NCBI RefSeq assembly: GCF_950005125.1
Contig: NC_080087.1
Span: forward strand, 63,376,399 to 63,440,398
Length of the DNA: 64,000 nt
Reading direction: 5' to 3'
From: Chionomys nivalis
Lineage: Eukaryota > Chordata > Mammalia > Rodentia > Cricetidae
Of the stretch, positions 12,822 through 24,300 are shown one piece after another. Positions within the stretch are counted from its first letter, which is position 1. The number at the start of each line of letters is the position of its first letter. The translations under genes and the position numbers were made by a program. The notes under the pieces are model-generated. The model was not told the DNA's origin and searched no databases. It was given only the letters and a program-made list of their open reading frames with translations.

Positions 12822-13135
12822 TTAGGAGGTCCCATTTATTCAATGTTGCCCTTATTGTCTGTCCTACTGGGGTTATATGTAGGAAGTGGTCTCCTGTCCC
12901 CATGTGTTGTAGATTACTTCCCACTTTCTCTTCTATCAGGTTCAGTGTATTCAGATTAATATTGAAATCTTTAATCCATTTGGACTTGAGTTTTGTGCAT
13001 GGTGATACATGTGGATCTATTTTCATTCTTCTACAGACTGACATCCAGTTATGCCAGCACCATTTGTTGAAGATGCTTTCTTTCTTCCATTGTATAATTT
13101 CAGCTCCTTTGTAAAAAATCAGGTGTTCATAGGTT
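12822..13135 (-). mobile_element. L1 ORF2 segment, inverted 5' part of a twin-primed L1
   Basis: Read on the minus strand, this matches the C-terminal half of L1 ORF2, equivalent to about 24,184-24,495 of the large L1 in this window. The frame on the minus strand (12,679-13,044) includes recognisable ORF2 residues followed by unrelated flank. It is joined head-to-head at about 13,135 to the plus-strand 3' part of an L1 of the same subfamily. The source segment starts about 750 bp upstream, and its inversion fits twin priming during reverse transcription. It is a dead fragment. Confidence 0.85.
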
Positions 13136-14147
13136 TGTGGGTTAATGATGAATATGGTATGTACTCACTCATAAGTGGATTCTAGCCATAAAGGACATTA
13201 AGCCTATAATTCGGGATCCTAGAGAAGCTAAATAAGAAGGTGAACCGAAAGAAAAACATATAGTTATCCTCCTGGATATTGGAAGTAGACAAAATTGCCA
13301 GGCAAAAATTGGGAGCTTGGGGGTGGGGGTGGGGTGGGGGTAAAGGGAGATGGGGAGAGAGAAGTAAGAAGGGGAGGATGGGGAGAGCTTGGAGGAATGG
13401 GATGGTTGGAATGGAGGAAGGGTGAATATAGGAGCAGAGAAGTAGATATCTTAATTAAGGGAGCCATTTTAGGGTTGGTGAGAGACATGACTCTAGAGGG
13501 GTTCCCAAGTGTCCAAGGAGATGTCCCTAGCTTGTTCCTTGGGCAGCAGAGGAGAGGGCGCCTGAACTGGCCCTATCCTATAGCCACACTGATGAATATC
13601 TTGCATATCGCCATAGAACCTTCATCTGGCAATGGATGGAGATAGAGACAGATATCCACATTGGTGCACTGGACTGAACTCTCAAGGTCCAAATGAGGAG
13701 CAGATGAAGGGATAACATGAGCAAGGAAGTTAGGACCCCGCAAGGGGTGCGCCCACCCACCGAGACAGCAGGACTGATCTAATGGGAGCTCACCAAGTTC
13801 AGCTGGACTGGGACTGATGGAGCATGTGATCAAACTGGACTCTCTGAATGTGGCTGACAATGAGGGCTGATGAGAATCCAAGGACAATGGCACTGGGTTT
13901 TGATTCTACTGCATATACTGGCTTTGTGGGAGCCTAGTCTGTTTGGATGCTCACCTTCCTAGACCTGGATGGAGGGGAGAGGATCTTAGACTTCCCACAG
14001 GGCAGGGAACCCTGACTGCTCTTTGGACTGGAGGGGGAGGGGAAGGGGGAGTGGGGGGAGGGAAATGGGAGGAGGGGAAGGGGTGGAAATTTTTAAAAAA
14101 TAACAATAAAGAAATTTAAAAAAATTATAAAATACAAAAAAACTATA
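13136..14147 (+). mobile_element. L1 3' part (end of ORF2, 3' UTR, poly-A) of the twin-primed L1
   Basis: It starts in the last codons of ORF2 ('tatggtatgtactcactcat') and continues through a 3' UTR that closely parallels 25,250-26,395 of the large L1. It includes a G-rich run at 13,319-13,340, a second G-rich region at 14,027-14,086, and an A-rich end at about 14,095-14,147. No clear target-site duplication was found. The proline-rich minus-strand frame opposite the G-run is a by-product. Confidence 0.9.
13319..13340 (+). other. G-quadruplex-type run in L1 3' UTR
   Basis: Four runs of 4-5 Gs are separated by single Ts, which satisfies the usual G4 pattern with 1-nt loops. Rodent and human L1 3' UTRs are known to carry G-rich polypurine tracts. 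Folding here is inferred. Confidence 0.7.
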
Positions 14148-15094
14148 TATATGTTTGGAATATTTATTCTCTCATCTCTTATGAATTATTCCATCATATT
14201 GTTATATAGCAATTTGTACTAGAATATACAATGAAGTTAAATAAAGATAAAATATAACTGAGTATATGAGTTAAGTGTAAAGTTCCAGATTTGTAATCAT
14301 AATATCAATAAATAGAAAATTGCAGCAGTGAACCATGGAATTATGAATGGACAGATTACAAAAGTAATTTAGAATTAGTTTCCCTCTCTTTCTCTTTGTC
14401 TCTTTGTTCTGTCCTTGTCTCTCCCTTTCTCTGTCTCTCTGTGTTTGTGTGTGTGTTTGTTAGTATATGTTTAAATATATTTCAAGGAATTATTTATATG
14501 CACAGATAGAAAAAAATATGTGCATATATCTAAGGAAAGAGAAAACTAAAAAAAATTATATCCAATTATGAAATATGAATGTATTCTAAATAACCAAGAG
14601 TTTCAATTCATGGTTGTTTAGGAAATTTCCATTATATTAGAATGGCTGTGACTCAAATACCATATTTATTTTATCAATATTTATAAAATATAAGTACTTT
14701 ATTAGCTTTGGGAGATATCTAACTATGCAAAATTTCCGTGAACAAAATTAAACAAGAGTAACTATTTGAAAATATTTAAGAAAAACATAATGTCTTTAAC
14801 CCCATTATGCAAACTGATAAGCAAGTAAATATTTGCATCACATGTAAAATGACACTATGTTTCTACTCCTGTTTGTCTCCATCACCCCTTCCTCTTCTTG
14901 CTCCTCCTGCTCTTTGGAAAATCAGTATGTTCACATTGATGGATGGAATAGAAGCGTCCCTTACTAAGCATGTACAAAGGGGAATTAATAAGTTCTCAGA
15001 ACATAAGGTGTCAAAAATAATTTTAAAACCACATAATACTAAAGGAAGGTACATTTAATAAGGAAAAGTATCTTTAGTTACATATACACCTCTA
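14148..15094. other. Unassigned AT-rich sequence with CT-rich tract
   Basis: A pyrimidine-rich tract (14,385-14,462) ends in a TG run. The frame at 14,807-15,058 has no recognisable content. Confidence 0.5.
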
Positions 15095-15455
15095 TATTCT
15101 CTGTTCTTCTCCAACATAAAAGCGTCTTGCATGGGTGTGCCCCAGGTCCTCTGTGAATAGGTTGTGGTTTGTTGTTTTTATAGGATTCTACACTGTTGAA
15201 GTGTGTGTCTCTGACTATTTTACCTGCTCTCCGGCCTCCTTTCCTCCTGTTGGAATGACTTATTCTGTGTGATGGGCTTTTTTTCTGCCATGTTATATTT
15301 TGTTTTCTTGTGTTTGTTGTGTCTAGGAATCCTGCTCTTTTCTGATGGAAGACAGAGGGGTGTGGATCCTGGGAAGATGGGAGGTTGAGGATAGGCAAAG
15401 GCAGAGGGGAAACTGTGTTTGGATTTATTGTATGAGAGAAAAAATATTTTTAATT
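15095..15455 (+). repeat. L1 (Lx-like) 3' UTR fragment
   Basis: 'Cctgctcttttctgatggaa', 'gacagaggggtgtggatcct', a G/A-rich block and 'ggatttattgtatgagagaa' occur in the order of old rodent L1 3' ends. It is truncated with no ORF2. The minus-strand frames here are by-products. Confidence 0.5.
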
Positions 15456-17340
15456 GTATAAAATTGAATATATTAATATTCATATAAATTATAAATATTG
15501 AATATAAAATTACACACATTTAAGTCCTTTTAAGAAAAGGTTACTTTATAATTACCAGAATAGCAAAAACTTCTTAACAATATTTAGAATTATATTTTCC
15601 ATTGATAAAAATAAACAAAACAAGAAAGTTTAGTTTTTCTAAAAAGTGTAGGCTGGACTGCTCTTCTAAAGCTGACCATGGATTCAAGGCTGACCTAAGG
15701 TGACTCTGAAAATGGAATCTGACTTTCTGACGTTCAATTTTACTTTTAAAATTTTAAACTGTCTGAAGTTACCAGCTTAGATTTTCTTTTTTCTTTAACC
15801 CAAATCCTGTCTATTGACCTCATTCACTTAGCTCTCACTCACAAGAGGTCTGATTAGTATCAAAGTGTAGCTGCAATAAGCACTTGCTTTGATGGCTCAT
15901 TATTTTTCCTCTTTCTTATTTATCTCTTAGTCCTTTTTGATATGTCTACATTCGTTAGAAACTGACAAGAGGTTTATGGTGATCTTATGCCCTGCTAAAT
16001 AGGCTTTTATCTGTGCCATTTAAGATGCTGCAGCAATGTTAGAATACATCAACCTTTTTACCTTGAGAACACAGTGCAATTTATTTATTCAAAAAAATCA
16101 AATAATAAGGAAAGATTAAGTGAAGGTCATGTTACTGTGTCTTACTTGAGGGTAAAATCCTGAACCTTTATAGAAAAGCTGTTTGCCTAGATCAAGTTTG
16201 TAGCGGACTGATCTCTTCATTTATATTTCTCTATTAATTTTCATAAATATTCACTCTAGGGAATTAAAGGACATCTATATAAAAATCAAAAAATAAACTT
16301 CCAGTTATCAAAAATACAAATGGAAATCAATGGGAGTAATTTCACTATTCTACTAGCCCATTTGCAGCATAAATTATGTTCATAAACATGTGTGTATACA
16401 AAAATTATTCTCAATGACATAGAAGGTAAGTAACATAGGCATAAACTTTTCACAAAAGAATGCCATAATAGTATTAGTTGGGTCCTCCTAAATGATATAT
16501 CTGCTTCCCCCAACCAACAATGATTTGTTTAGAGAAGAAATAAAAGGACAAATATTTTTAAACTCAATGTAGTCTAGGTGTATGAGACTGTGTACACCCC
16601 TCTGAAAACATAAAAACCCTCCAATCCAAATTTCCTCACTATTTTGTTGGTAAATACTGAAATCTGCATATATCTGTATTTTTTTTTTCACAGAGATTTG
16701 GTTTAGGATGGAAAAACTTAGTGGGAAGTTACTACAATTTTCTGAATTTCTTTGATAAAATGTTTCATGCCATATTATCCTAAACCACATTGTTATTATT
16801 TTAAATTTTATAATGTGATATTATTTATGAAAGAAAAGAATTGGATGTAGTAAAGCATAGGCAACAAACTGTTGCACCTCTGTCCTTTCTTCTCTAGTTT
16901 AAAGTTGCAATCCAAGTTACTAAACTTTTTCAAGTCTCATCATTTTCATATGATAAGGAAAATAAAGACTTAGCTAATCTTCTGTTTGAGACACTTAGAC
17001 AATCTCTAGGAATAGAGGCAAGCCATAGCACAGAATAGCTAAAACCCACTTGCATTAGTGCTACACTCAATGCTCTTCACAAAGGAAAATGTCAGTCAGT
17101 AATTGTTCTAGGAGGTCACAAAATGCTGATGTATATTTTAACATGTGCATCTTCCATCTCAGAATCTTTCTTGAAACATGTTACTATAAATAAAAACTTT
17201 CAGGTATTAGTTACTGATAATAAGGCATTTATTTATTGTGTATGGTTTCTACCAAGCCAAACAACATTGCATAATTATAGTATTCCTTTTTATGGAATAT
17301 TGACTAATGAGATTTGAAAAAAATAAGATTTACATTCGGA
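15456..17340. other. Unassigned AT-rich sequence
   Basis: No gene or interspersed repeat is recognised over about 1.9 kb. The short minus-strand frames at 16,286-16,790 have no familiar motif. Confidence 0.5.
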
Positions 17341-17700
17341 TGTGGGAGTTCCTTCTGTGTCCTGTAATTATTATTATTGAATAAAGAAACTGCCTTGGCC
17401 TGCTGATAGGGCAGAACTTATGTAGGTTGGGAAGAAGGAACTTAATGCTGAGAGAAGGAAAGAGTCAGAGAGATGTCATGGATCCAGGGCCAAAAGTAGA
17501 TTTGCTGAAACTTCGTTGGTAGGCTATGACCTCATGGTAATATACAGATTAATAGAAATGGGTTAAATTAAGATGTAAGAGTTTGCCAATAAGAAGCTAA
17601 AACTAGTGGGCCAAAAAGTTTTTTAATGAATACAGTTTCTGTGTGATTTTATTTTGGGGCTGGGTGGCCAGGACAAACCAGCGGTCTCATTGCAAGAACA
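17341..17700 (+). mobile_element. Solo-type class II LTR (mys/MYSERV-like)
   Basis: It begins TGTGGGAG and ends CAAGAACA. Inside are 'attgaataaagaaactgcct' (AATAAA-type poly-A signal), 'ggttaaattaagatgtaaga' and 'tttctgtgtgattttatttt', shared in order with the LTRs at 19,674, 37,844 and 43,046. The flanking hexamers TTCGGA and TTCTGG may be a decayed 6-bp duplication. No primer site or internal sequence follows, so it is probably a solo LTR. Confidence 0.75.
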
Positions 17701-18097
17701 TTCTGGTAAAAATAAGTATCTTCATGACAGTCTCACCCATTTACTATTTATTTATGTTCATTCGTTAGGTTTTAGCACTTACATGCTCATCTATCTTGAA
17801 GAGGAAAGAGTATTGTTTGATAAAAACAAGACATCAAATTATTACCTAAAAATATTTGACCAGTCTTAAAAATTCTTTTTTAAATCACTGTTTAATTAGA
17901 ATGAGTTCTGAGGCATTTTTTCTCATGAAGCCCTTTAACATGTTTGTATGCTCATAAATGTTCAGCTCATGCTTTCGTGTGTTTTGTCTTTCAATGGATT
18001 AATTTTTATTTCCTTTCTAAGAAATTGTAGGTTTTGACTTATTTCCCTCTATATGTACTTTATATTGTGATATCTTACCTAGTTTTGTTTTATGTGT
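17701..18097. other. Unassigned AT-rich sequence
   Basis: Nothing recognised. Confidence 0.5.
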
Positions 18098-18286
18098 AAG
18101 AGTATTTACCTGTATGTACGTCTGTGTAGTGTGTATTGTAGTACACACAGAAACAGAAATCTGTCTCAAATCCCCTGGAATTGGAGATACAGAAGGTTAT
18201 GAGCCAGAATTTGAGTGTTGGGATTTGAACTCAAGTATTCTATAATATTAATGTGTAGTCTAACCACTGGGCAATCTCGCCGCCCT
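18098..18286 (-). repeat. B3 SINE, antisense
   Basis: 'Aaatcccctggaattggaga', 'ggttatgagccag', 'gttgggatttgaactcaag' and 'taaccactgggcaatctcgc' are the reverse complement of a B3/B2 SINE. The last part is the tRNA-derived head. Confidence 0.75.
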
Positions 18287-18542
18287 GACATAATTGTTTT
18301 CGGAGGAAAACAAATATAAATTGGAAATTAAACTCAGAAAATAAACAAATGCTGAGTGTAAAGCTATCTATTCTACTCTTGCTAAAGTTGAATCTTGCCT
18401 GGCTATTGATTTTTGTAATTTTAAGCAAGTTCTTAAATCTTAAAACCTTGACTATGTGATTCTTTTATTTTATTGCCATAAATAATTGTAGAAAAATGAT
18501 TTATTTTTGGCATTTCCATACATATGAGTCATGTATTTTGTT

Positions 18543-18558
18543 CAAATTTATTACCTAG
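18543..18558. repeat. Left target-site duplication of the large L1
   Basis: CAAATTTATTACCTAG here is identical, 16 of 16 bases, to 26,398-26,413. It marks the insertion site of the L1 between them. Confidence 0.95.
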
Positions 18559-18885
18559 AGTGCTGATGAGTTCAATCTGGACGGCTGAGTGTGTGGTACC
18601 CCAGAGCGGCCTGTCCCAGAAGAGAGCACAACACGCCTCCCCCAGCTCCTGCTTCAGGGGTGTTTTTATTACACAAGACCAAGCCTCCCCCAAGCCTGCC
18701 CTGTTATCTGCAAGGTCCTTGGCTCAGGATCCGTTTCCTGCTCCTGCCCTAAGGCTACCCACCCAGAGGGGTGAGTGTCTGCCTGCCAGGCAGGCCTGAA
18801 GGTCCCTGCAAGGGAGTGCGGGCACCTTCAGCTTGTGATACAGGGTCTCCTGTGTTCTACCCGACCCCGCCCTGCTCCCCATGTT
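18559..18885 (+). promoter_or_regulatory. L1 5' UTR, upstream part
   Basis: This is a distinctly GC-rich block in AT-rich surroundings. Its start ('agtgctgatgagttcaatct') resembles a unit repeated near 20,121 and 20,187, and 'aggctacccacccagagggg' resembles 20,147-20,165. An internal L1 promoter is expected in such a region; activity cannot be judged. The open frames on both strands here are probably by-products of GC content. Confidence 0.65.
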
Positions 18886-19065
18886 AGCCCTTGTAGATGG
18901 AGCTGTGGGCAGGCCTGTTTTCATCCTGCCCAGCTCCTGGTCACCTGGATACCTTATGCCCAGAAATAATACACAGAAACTTTTGGAAGTTGAGCAGTGT
19001 AAGAAAGTTAGCCACGGAGGGGCTGTGCTCTGGCTGAGGTTACTGGGACCCCACCCCTTCTGTAA

Positions 19066-19118
19066 ATCAGGCTATCTTTGAACTCACAGAAATCTGTCTG
19101 TCTCTGCCTCCCAAGCTA
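19066..19118 (-). repeat. B1 fragment, antisense
   Basis: 'Tttgaactcacagaaatctg' followed by 'tctgcctcccaagcta' is the middle of a B1 read backwards, truncated by the adjoining microsatellite. Confidence 0.6.
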
Positions 19119-19120
19119 CT

Positions 19121-19121
19121 C

Positions 19122-19173
<52 letters not shown>

Positions 19174-19176
19174 TCA
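19121..19176. repeat. (TTTC)n microsatellite
   Basis: About 13 CTTT units with almost no interruption. Confidence 0.95.
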
Positions 19177-19262
19177 GAACTTTAATTTTTAGCCTGTATA
19201 TATTTTTTAACACACTGTAAACCATTTAGAGGTTTTCTTACTCTTTGAATCTCTCTTTACTG

Positions 19263-19264
<2 letters not shown>

Positions 19265-19318
<54 letters not shown>
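19265..19318. repeat. (TC)n microsatellite
   Basis: About 26 TC dinucleotides at the left edge of the remaining ERV internal sequence. Confidence 0.95.
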
Positions 19319-19320
<2 letters not shown>

Positions 19321-19654
19321 GACCACATGGGTCTTTAATTTGCTAAGGAATATGGAAAAGTATTTTTGCCACAACTTAATGGCGCTTTAAGGTCCTTGCC
19401 AGGAAGCAAGATGCAATAGTAAACAACAGTCAAAAGCTCCTATGGCATTTTTTTGAAAGGAAGAAAGCTGCAACAGTGTATCCATAGCTCCATAGTCCAG
19501 ACTGCCTGCTTGAAAGAGTCAGCTTTCCCTGGCAGGAAGGCCCATAAAGCCAACATTTTTAAATAGCAGCTTTTTTTCCTGCTATGGATGAAAACGGAAA
19601 TGTTTTACTCTAGTTTTTCCCAAGCTTTCTCAAGCTTTCTCTGGATTCAGTCAT

Positions 19655-19670
19655 CCACATCTGGGCGCCA
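19655..19670 (-). promoter_or_regulatory. ERV primer-binding site, lysine-tRNA type
   Basis: The minus strand reads TGGCGCCCAGATGTGG, three bases after the LTR end. TGGCGCCC is the usual start of lysine-tRNA primer sites in class II retroelements. Confidence 0.75.
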
Positions 19671-19673
19671 TTC

Positions 19674-20071
19674 TGTAGTAGGGAGCAGCAGGCTGCATTC
19701 CTGCCACCAGGCTCCCAGCCTCCTGGCTAGCTTATGCCCTGAAATAACAACACACAAATTGTATTCTTTTAAACACTGCCTGGCCCATTATATCTCACCT
19801 CTTCTTGGCTAACTCTCATATCTTGCTTAACCCATATTTAGTAATCTCTGTAGCACCAGTCTTACCAGGAAAGATTCAGCATGTCTGACCTGGCGGCTTA
19901 CTTCATCTCCTCTGCCCTGGAGAAGATGGGGCATGGCGTCTGACTAATTTCCCTTCTTCCCAGCATTCTGTTCTGTTTACTCCACCCACCTATGTTCTGA
20001 CCTATCAGGCCAAGCAGTTTCTTTATTAACTAACCAATGAAATCAACAGATTGATATATGATACTCCCACA
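19674..20071 (-). mobile_element. Class II LTR, antisense (5' LTR of the nested ERV)
   Basis: The minus strand begins TGTGGGAG and ends CTACTACA. It carries 'ggttagttaataaagaaact' and, near its end, 'aatacaatttgtgtgttg', the same landmarks as the LTRs at 17,341, 37,844 and 43,046. Because a primer site follows, it is a 5' LTR. Length is about 398 bp. Confidence 0.85.
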
Positions 20072-20074
20072 TGA

Positions 20075-20363
20075 AGCCCTTTTGTCCTTGGTGTCTTTGG
20101 GCTACAGGCATCCCTGTTTCAGTGCTGAGGAGTTTTATCCTGAAGGGCTATCCACCCAGAGGGGGATACCAGGCCTCCCTGTTTCAGTGCTGAGGAGTTC
20201 CATCCAGACAGGAACAGTTCCTACTTCTACACTGAGGAGATCCACCCAGAGAGTCAGTCACAGCAAAGACTGGACCAAGACACCAGGCCTCTCCTGGCTC
20301 CATTTGGAGGAAGAGATGGGCAGGCACCAATGCAAGAATTCCTCCAACAACCTGAAAGGCAAC
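20075..20363 (+). promoter_or_regulatory. L1 5' UTR, downstream part with direct repeats
   Basis: TCCCTGTTTCAGTGCTGAGG is repeated exactly at 20,111 and 20,176, about 65 bp apart, with related sequence around and between. This is a short tandem array in the 5' UTR. The 131-codon frame starting at 20,058 begins in the nested LTR, runs through this array and ends in ORF1, so only its end is coding. Confidence 0.75.
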
Positions 20364-21300
20364 ATGACTTCAACAGAATTCAGGGATCCTGAAACAAGAA
20401 TTGAACACCCTACTCCAGAAGAAAATGAAGAAATCGACTTTAAACAGAATTAATGAAAATAATAGATGACCTTAAACAGGAGGTGAAAAACTGCCATAAA
20501 GAAATAGAGATAACAAACAAAAAGGTAGAGGAAATGAATAAATCTCTCAAAGATACCCAAGAAAACCAAGAGAAACAAGAAAAAGCAATCAAACAAGTAA
20601 GGGAAATGGTTCAAGACTTGAAGAATGAAATGGAAGTAATAAAGAAAACACAAACTGAAGGAAGGCTGAAGATGGAAAATCTGGGTAAATGAACAGGAAC
20701 TACAAAGACAAGTATTACCAACAGAATAGAAGAGATAGAAGAAAGAATCTCAGACACTGAAGATACCATAGAGAAAATAAACGCACTGATCAAAGAAAAC
20801 AGCAAATCCAACAAATTCTCATTACAAAACATTCAGGAAATCTGGGACACAATAAAAAAAATCAAAGAATAATAGAGGTAGAAGAAGGAGAAGAAGTACA
20901 GCTCAATGGTCCAGAAAATATATTTAATAAAATTATAGAAGAAAACTTTCCCAATCTAAAAAAGGATATTCCTATGAAGGTATAAGAAACCAAATAGACT
21001 GGATCAAAAGAAAGCATCCTCTTGCCATATAATAATCAAAATACAAAACATACAGAATAAAGAAAAAATATTAAGAACTGCAAAGGAAAAAGGTCAAGTT
21101 ACTTATAAAGGTAAACCAATCAGACTTACACCTGATTTCTCTATGGAAACCATGAAAGCCAGAAGGTCCTGGATAGATGTACTGCAGAAACTAAGAGACC
21201 ATGGATGCAAGCCCAGACTACTATACCCATCCAAGCTTTCGTTCACTATAAATGGAGGAAGCAAAATTTTCCAGGATTACAAACAAATTTAAACAATACG
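20364..21300 (+). pseudogene. L1 ORF1 (RNA-binding chaperone), broken
   Basis: L1 ORF1 protein binds L1 RNA and acts as a nucleic-acid chaperone in the retrotransposition particle. The ATG at 20,364 opens a frame that reads about 30 residues and then stops. A second frame from 20,453 gives a Lys/Glu-rich coiled-coil-type stretch (about 79 residues), and later stops and shifts break the RNA-binding part. Its end (about 21,160-21,290) still shows the order typical of the ORF1 C-terminus. No intact product is possible. Confidence 0.85.
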
Positions 21301-21363
21301 TAGCCACAAATCCAGCCTTACAGAAAGCAATAGAAGGAAAATCACAAGCCAAGGAGTCCAACA

Positions 21364-24300
21364 ATGCCCACAATAACTCAGACATCTAGTGACCCTTCAC
21401 CAGAACAACTCAAAGAAGGGAAGCACACAAAATCTACTACCAAAAGAAATACTGGAGATAACAACCACTGGTCATTAATATCACTTAATATCAATGGACT
21501 CAACTCACCTATAAAATGCACAGGCAAAGAGATTGGATACGAAAACAGGATCCAACATATTGCTGTTCACAAGAAACACACCTCAACCACAAAGACAGAC
21601 ATCTACTCAGAGTAAAGGGATGGGGAAAGGTTTATCAAGCAAATGGACCTAAGAAACAAGCAGGTGTGGCCATACTAATTTCGAACAAAGTTGACTTCAA
21701 ATTAAAATCAATCAGAAAAGATGGAGAGGGACATTTTATACTAATAACAGGAACAATTCATCATGATGAATTCTCAATCCTGAATATCTATGCTCCTAAT
21801 ATAAAAGCGCCCACTTATGTAAAAGAAACATTACTAAAACTCAAGGCAATCATCAAACCACACACACTAATAGTAGGAGACTTCAATACTCCTCTCTCAC
21901 CAATGGACAGGTCAATCAGACAGAAACCTAACAGACAAATAAGAGAATTAATGGAGGTAATGAAACAAATGGACTTTACAGACATCTATAGAACATTCCA
22001 CCCAAATAGGAAAGAATATACCTTCTTCTCTGCAGCTCATGGAACCTTCTCAAAAATTGACCACATACTTGGTAACAAAGCAAACTTCCACAGTTACAAA
22101 AAAAAATTATTAACCACCTGTGTCTTATCAGATCACCATGGATTAAAGTTAGAATTCAACAACAATGCCACCCTCAGAAAGCCTACAAACTCATGGAAAC
22201 TGAACAGCCAACTACTGAACAACACCTGGATCAAGGAAGAAATAAAGAAAGAAATTAAAGTCTTTCTTGAATTCAACGAAAATAAAGACTAAATATACTC
22301 AAACCTATGGGACACTATGAAAGCAGTGCTAAGAGGAAAGTTCATAGCACTAAGTGCCCACTTAAAGAAAATGGAGAAAGCACACATTGGAGACTTAACA
22401 GCCCACTTGAAAGCTCTAGAAAAAAAGAACCTGACTCACCTAGGAAGAGTAGAAGACTGAAAATAATCAAACTGAGGGCTGAAATTAACAAAATAGAATC
22501 ACAGAAAACAATCCAAAGAATCAATGAAACAAAAAGCTGGTTCTTGGAGAAAATCAACAAGATTGATAAACCCCTATCCAAGCTAATCAAACAGCAGAGA
22601 GAGAATACACAAATTAATAAGATCAAAAATGAAAAGGGGGACATAATCACAGACACAAAGGAAATTCAGAGAATCATTAGATCTTACTACAAAAACCTGT
22701 ATGCCACAAAATTGGAAAATGTAAAAGAAATGGACGTTTTTTTTAGATAAGCACCATATACCAAAGTTAAACCAGGACCAGGTGAACAATCTAAATAAAC
22801 CTGTTAGTCGCAAAGAATTAGAAGCTGTTCTAAAAAAAAACTCCCTACCAAAAAAAAGCCCAGGTCCAGATGGTTTCAATGCAGAATTCTACCAGAATTT
22901 CCAATAAGACCTAATACCTATACTCCTTAATGTATTTCACAATATAGAAACAGAAGAGTCATTGCCAAATTACTTTTATGAAGCTACAGTCAGTTACCCT
23001 GATACCAAAACCACAAAAGACTCAACCAAGAAAGAGAATTACAGGCCAATCTCACTCATGAACATCGACGCAAAAATCCTTAATAAAATACTGGCAAACA
23101 GAATCCAAGAATACATTGGAAAAATTATCCATTATGATCAAGTAGGCTTCATCCCAGAGATACAGGGCTGGTTCAACATAAGAAAATCTATTAATGTAAT
23201 CCATCATATAAAGAAACTGAAAGAAAAAAAAAACATATGATCATTTCATTAGATGCTGAAAAAGCATTTGACAAAATTCAACATTCCTTTATGATAAAGG
23301 TCTTAGAGACATTAGGGATACAAGGGTCATACCTAAATATAATAAAAGCTATTTACAGCAAGCCGACAGCTAACATCAAATTAAAGGGAGAGAAACTCAA
23401 AGCCATCCCACTAAAATCAGGAACAGGACAAGGCTGTTCACTCTCTCCATACCTCTTCAATATAGTGCTTGAAGTTCTAGCAATAGCAATAAGACAACAT
23501 AAGGGGATCAAAGGGATTCAAATTGGAAAGGAAGAAGTTAAACTTGCATTATTTGCAGATGATATGATAGTGTACATAAGCAACCCCAAAAACTCCACCA
23601 AAGAACTCCTACAGCTGATAAACACCTTTAGTAATGTGGCAGGTTACAAGATCAACTTCAAAATCCATTGCCCTCCTATACACTAATGATAAGGAAGCAG
23701 AGAGGGAAATCAGAAGCATCACCTTTCACGATACCCACAAATAGCATAAAATATCTTGAGGTAACTCTAACCAGAGAAGTGAAAGATCTATTTGACAAGA
23801 ACTTTAAGTTTTTGAAGAAAGAAATTGAAGAGGATACCAGAAAATGGAAGGATCTCTCTTGCTCTTGGATTGGGAGGATCAACATAGTAAAAATGGCAAT
23901 TCTACCAAAGGCAATTTATAGATTCAATGCAATCCCCATCAAGGTCCCATCAAAATTCTTCACAGATCTTGAGAGGACAATAATCAACTTTATATGAAAA
24001 AACAAAAATCCTAGGATAGCCAAAACAATCTCATACAATAAAGGAACTTCTGGAGGCATTACCATCCCTGGCTTCAAACTCTATTACAGAGCTACAGTAT
24101 TGAAAACAGCTTGGTATTGGCATAAAAAACAGAGAAGTCGACCAATGGAATCAAATAGAAGACCCAGATTTTAACCCTCAATCCTATGAACACCTGATTT
24201 TTGATAAAGGAGCTAAAAGTATACAATGGAAGGAAGAAAGCATCTTCAACAAATGGTTCTGGCATAACTGGATGTCAACCTGTAGAAGAATCGAAATAAA

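Larger units (their letters stand above)
18892..20074 (-). mobile_element. Deleted antisense class II ERV nested in the L1 5' UTR
   Basis: On the minus strand it reads LTR (19,674-20,071), lysine-type primer-binding site, a short internal stretch (19,319-19,654), two microsatellites, a B1 fragment, and a scrap resembling the LTR 3' end (18,892-18,975). AGCCCT occurs at 18,886-18,891 and at 20,075-20,080, consistent with a 6-bp duplication although the right copy is offset three bases from the LTR end. No gag, pro, pol or env coding is recognisable. It interrupts the L1 5' UTR and so arrived later. Confidence 0.75.

Noticed and set aside
13264..13488. Proline-rich minus-strand open frame (and a glycine-rich partner on the plus strand)
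   Set aside because: Both are translations of the G-rich L1 3' UTR tract; the same pattern recurs opposite 25.3-25.5 kb in the other copy.
18524..19081. Cluster of overlapping frames on both strands in a GC-rich patch, resembling a CpG-rich gene start
   Set aside because: The patch lies inside the 16-bp duplications of the L1 and resembles its 5' UTR further down; low stop density follows from GC content.
20450..20832. Hydrophobic Phe/Leu-rich minus-strand frames that look like membrane proteins
   Set aside because: They are antisense to the Lys/Glu-rich L1 ORF1; A-rich coding sequence reads as Phe/Leu/Ser on the other strand. The same applies at 22,342-22,879, 47,207-47,551 and 47,702-48,492.
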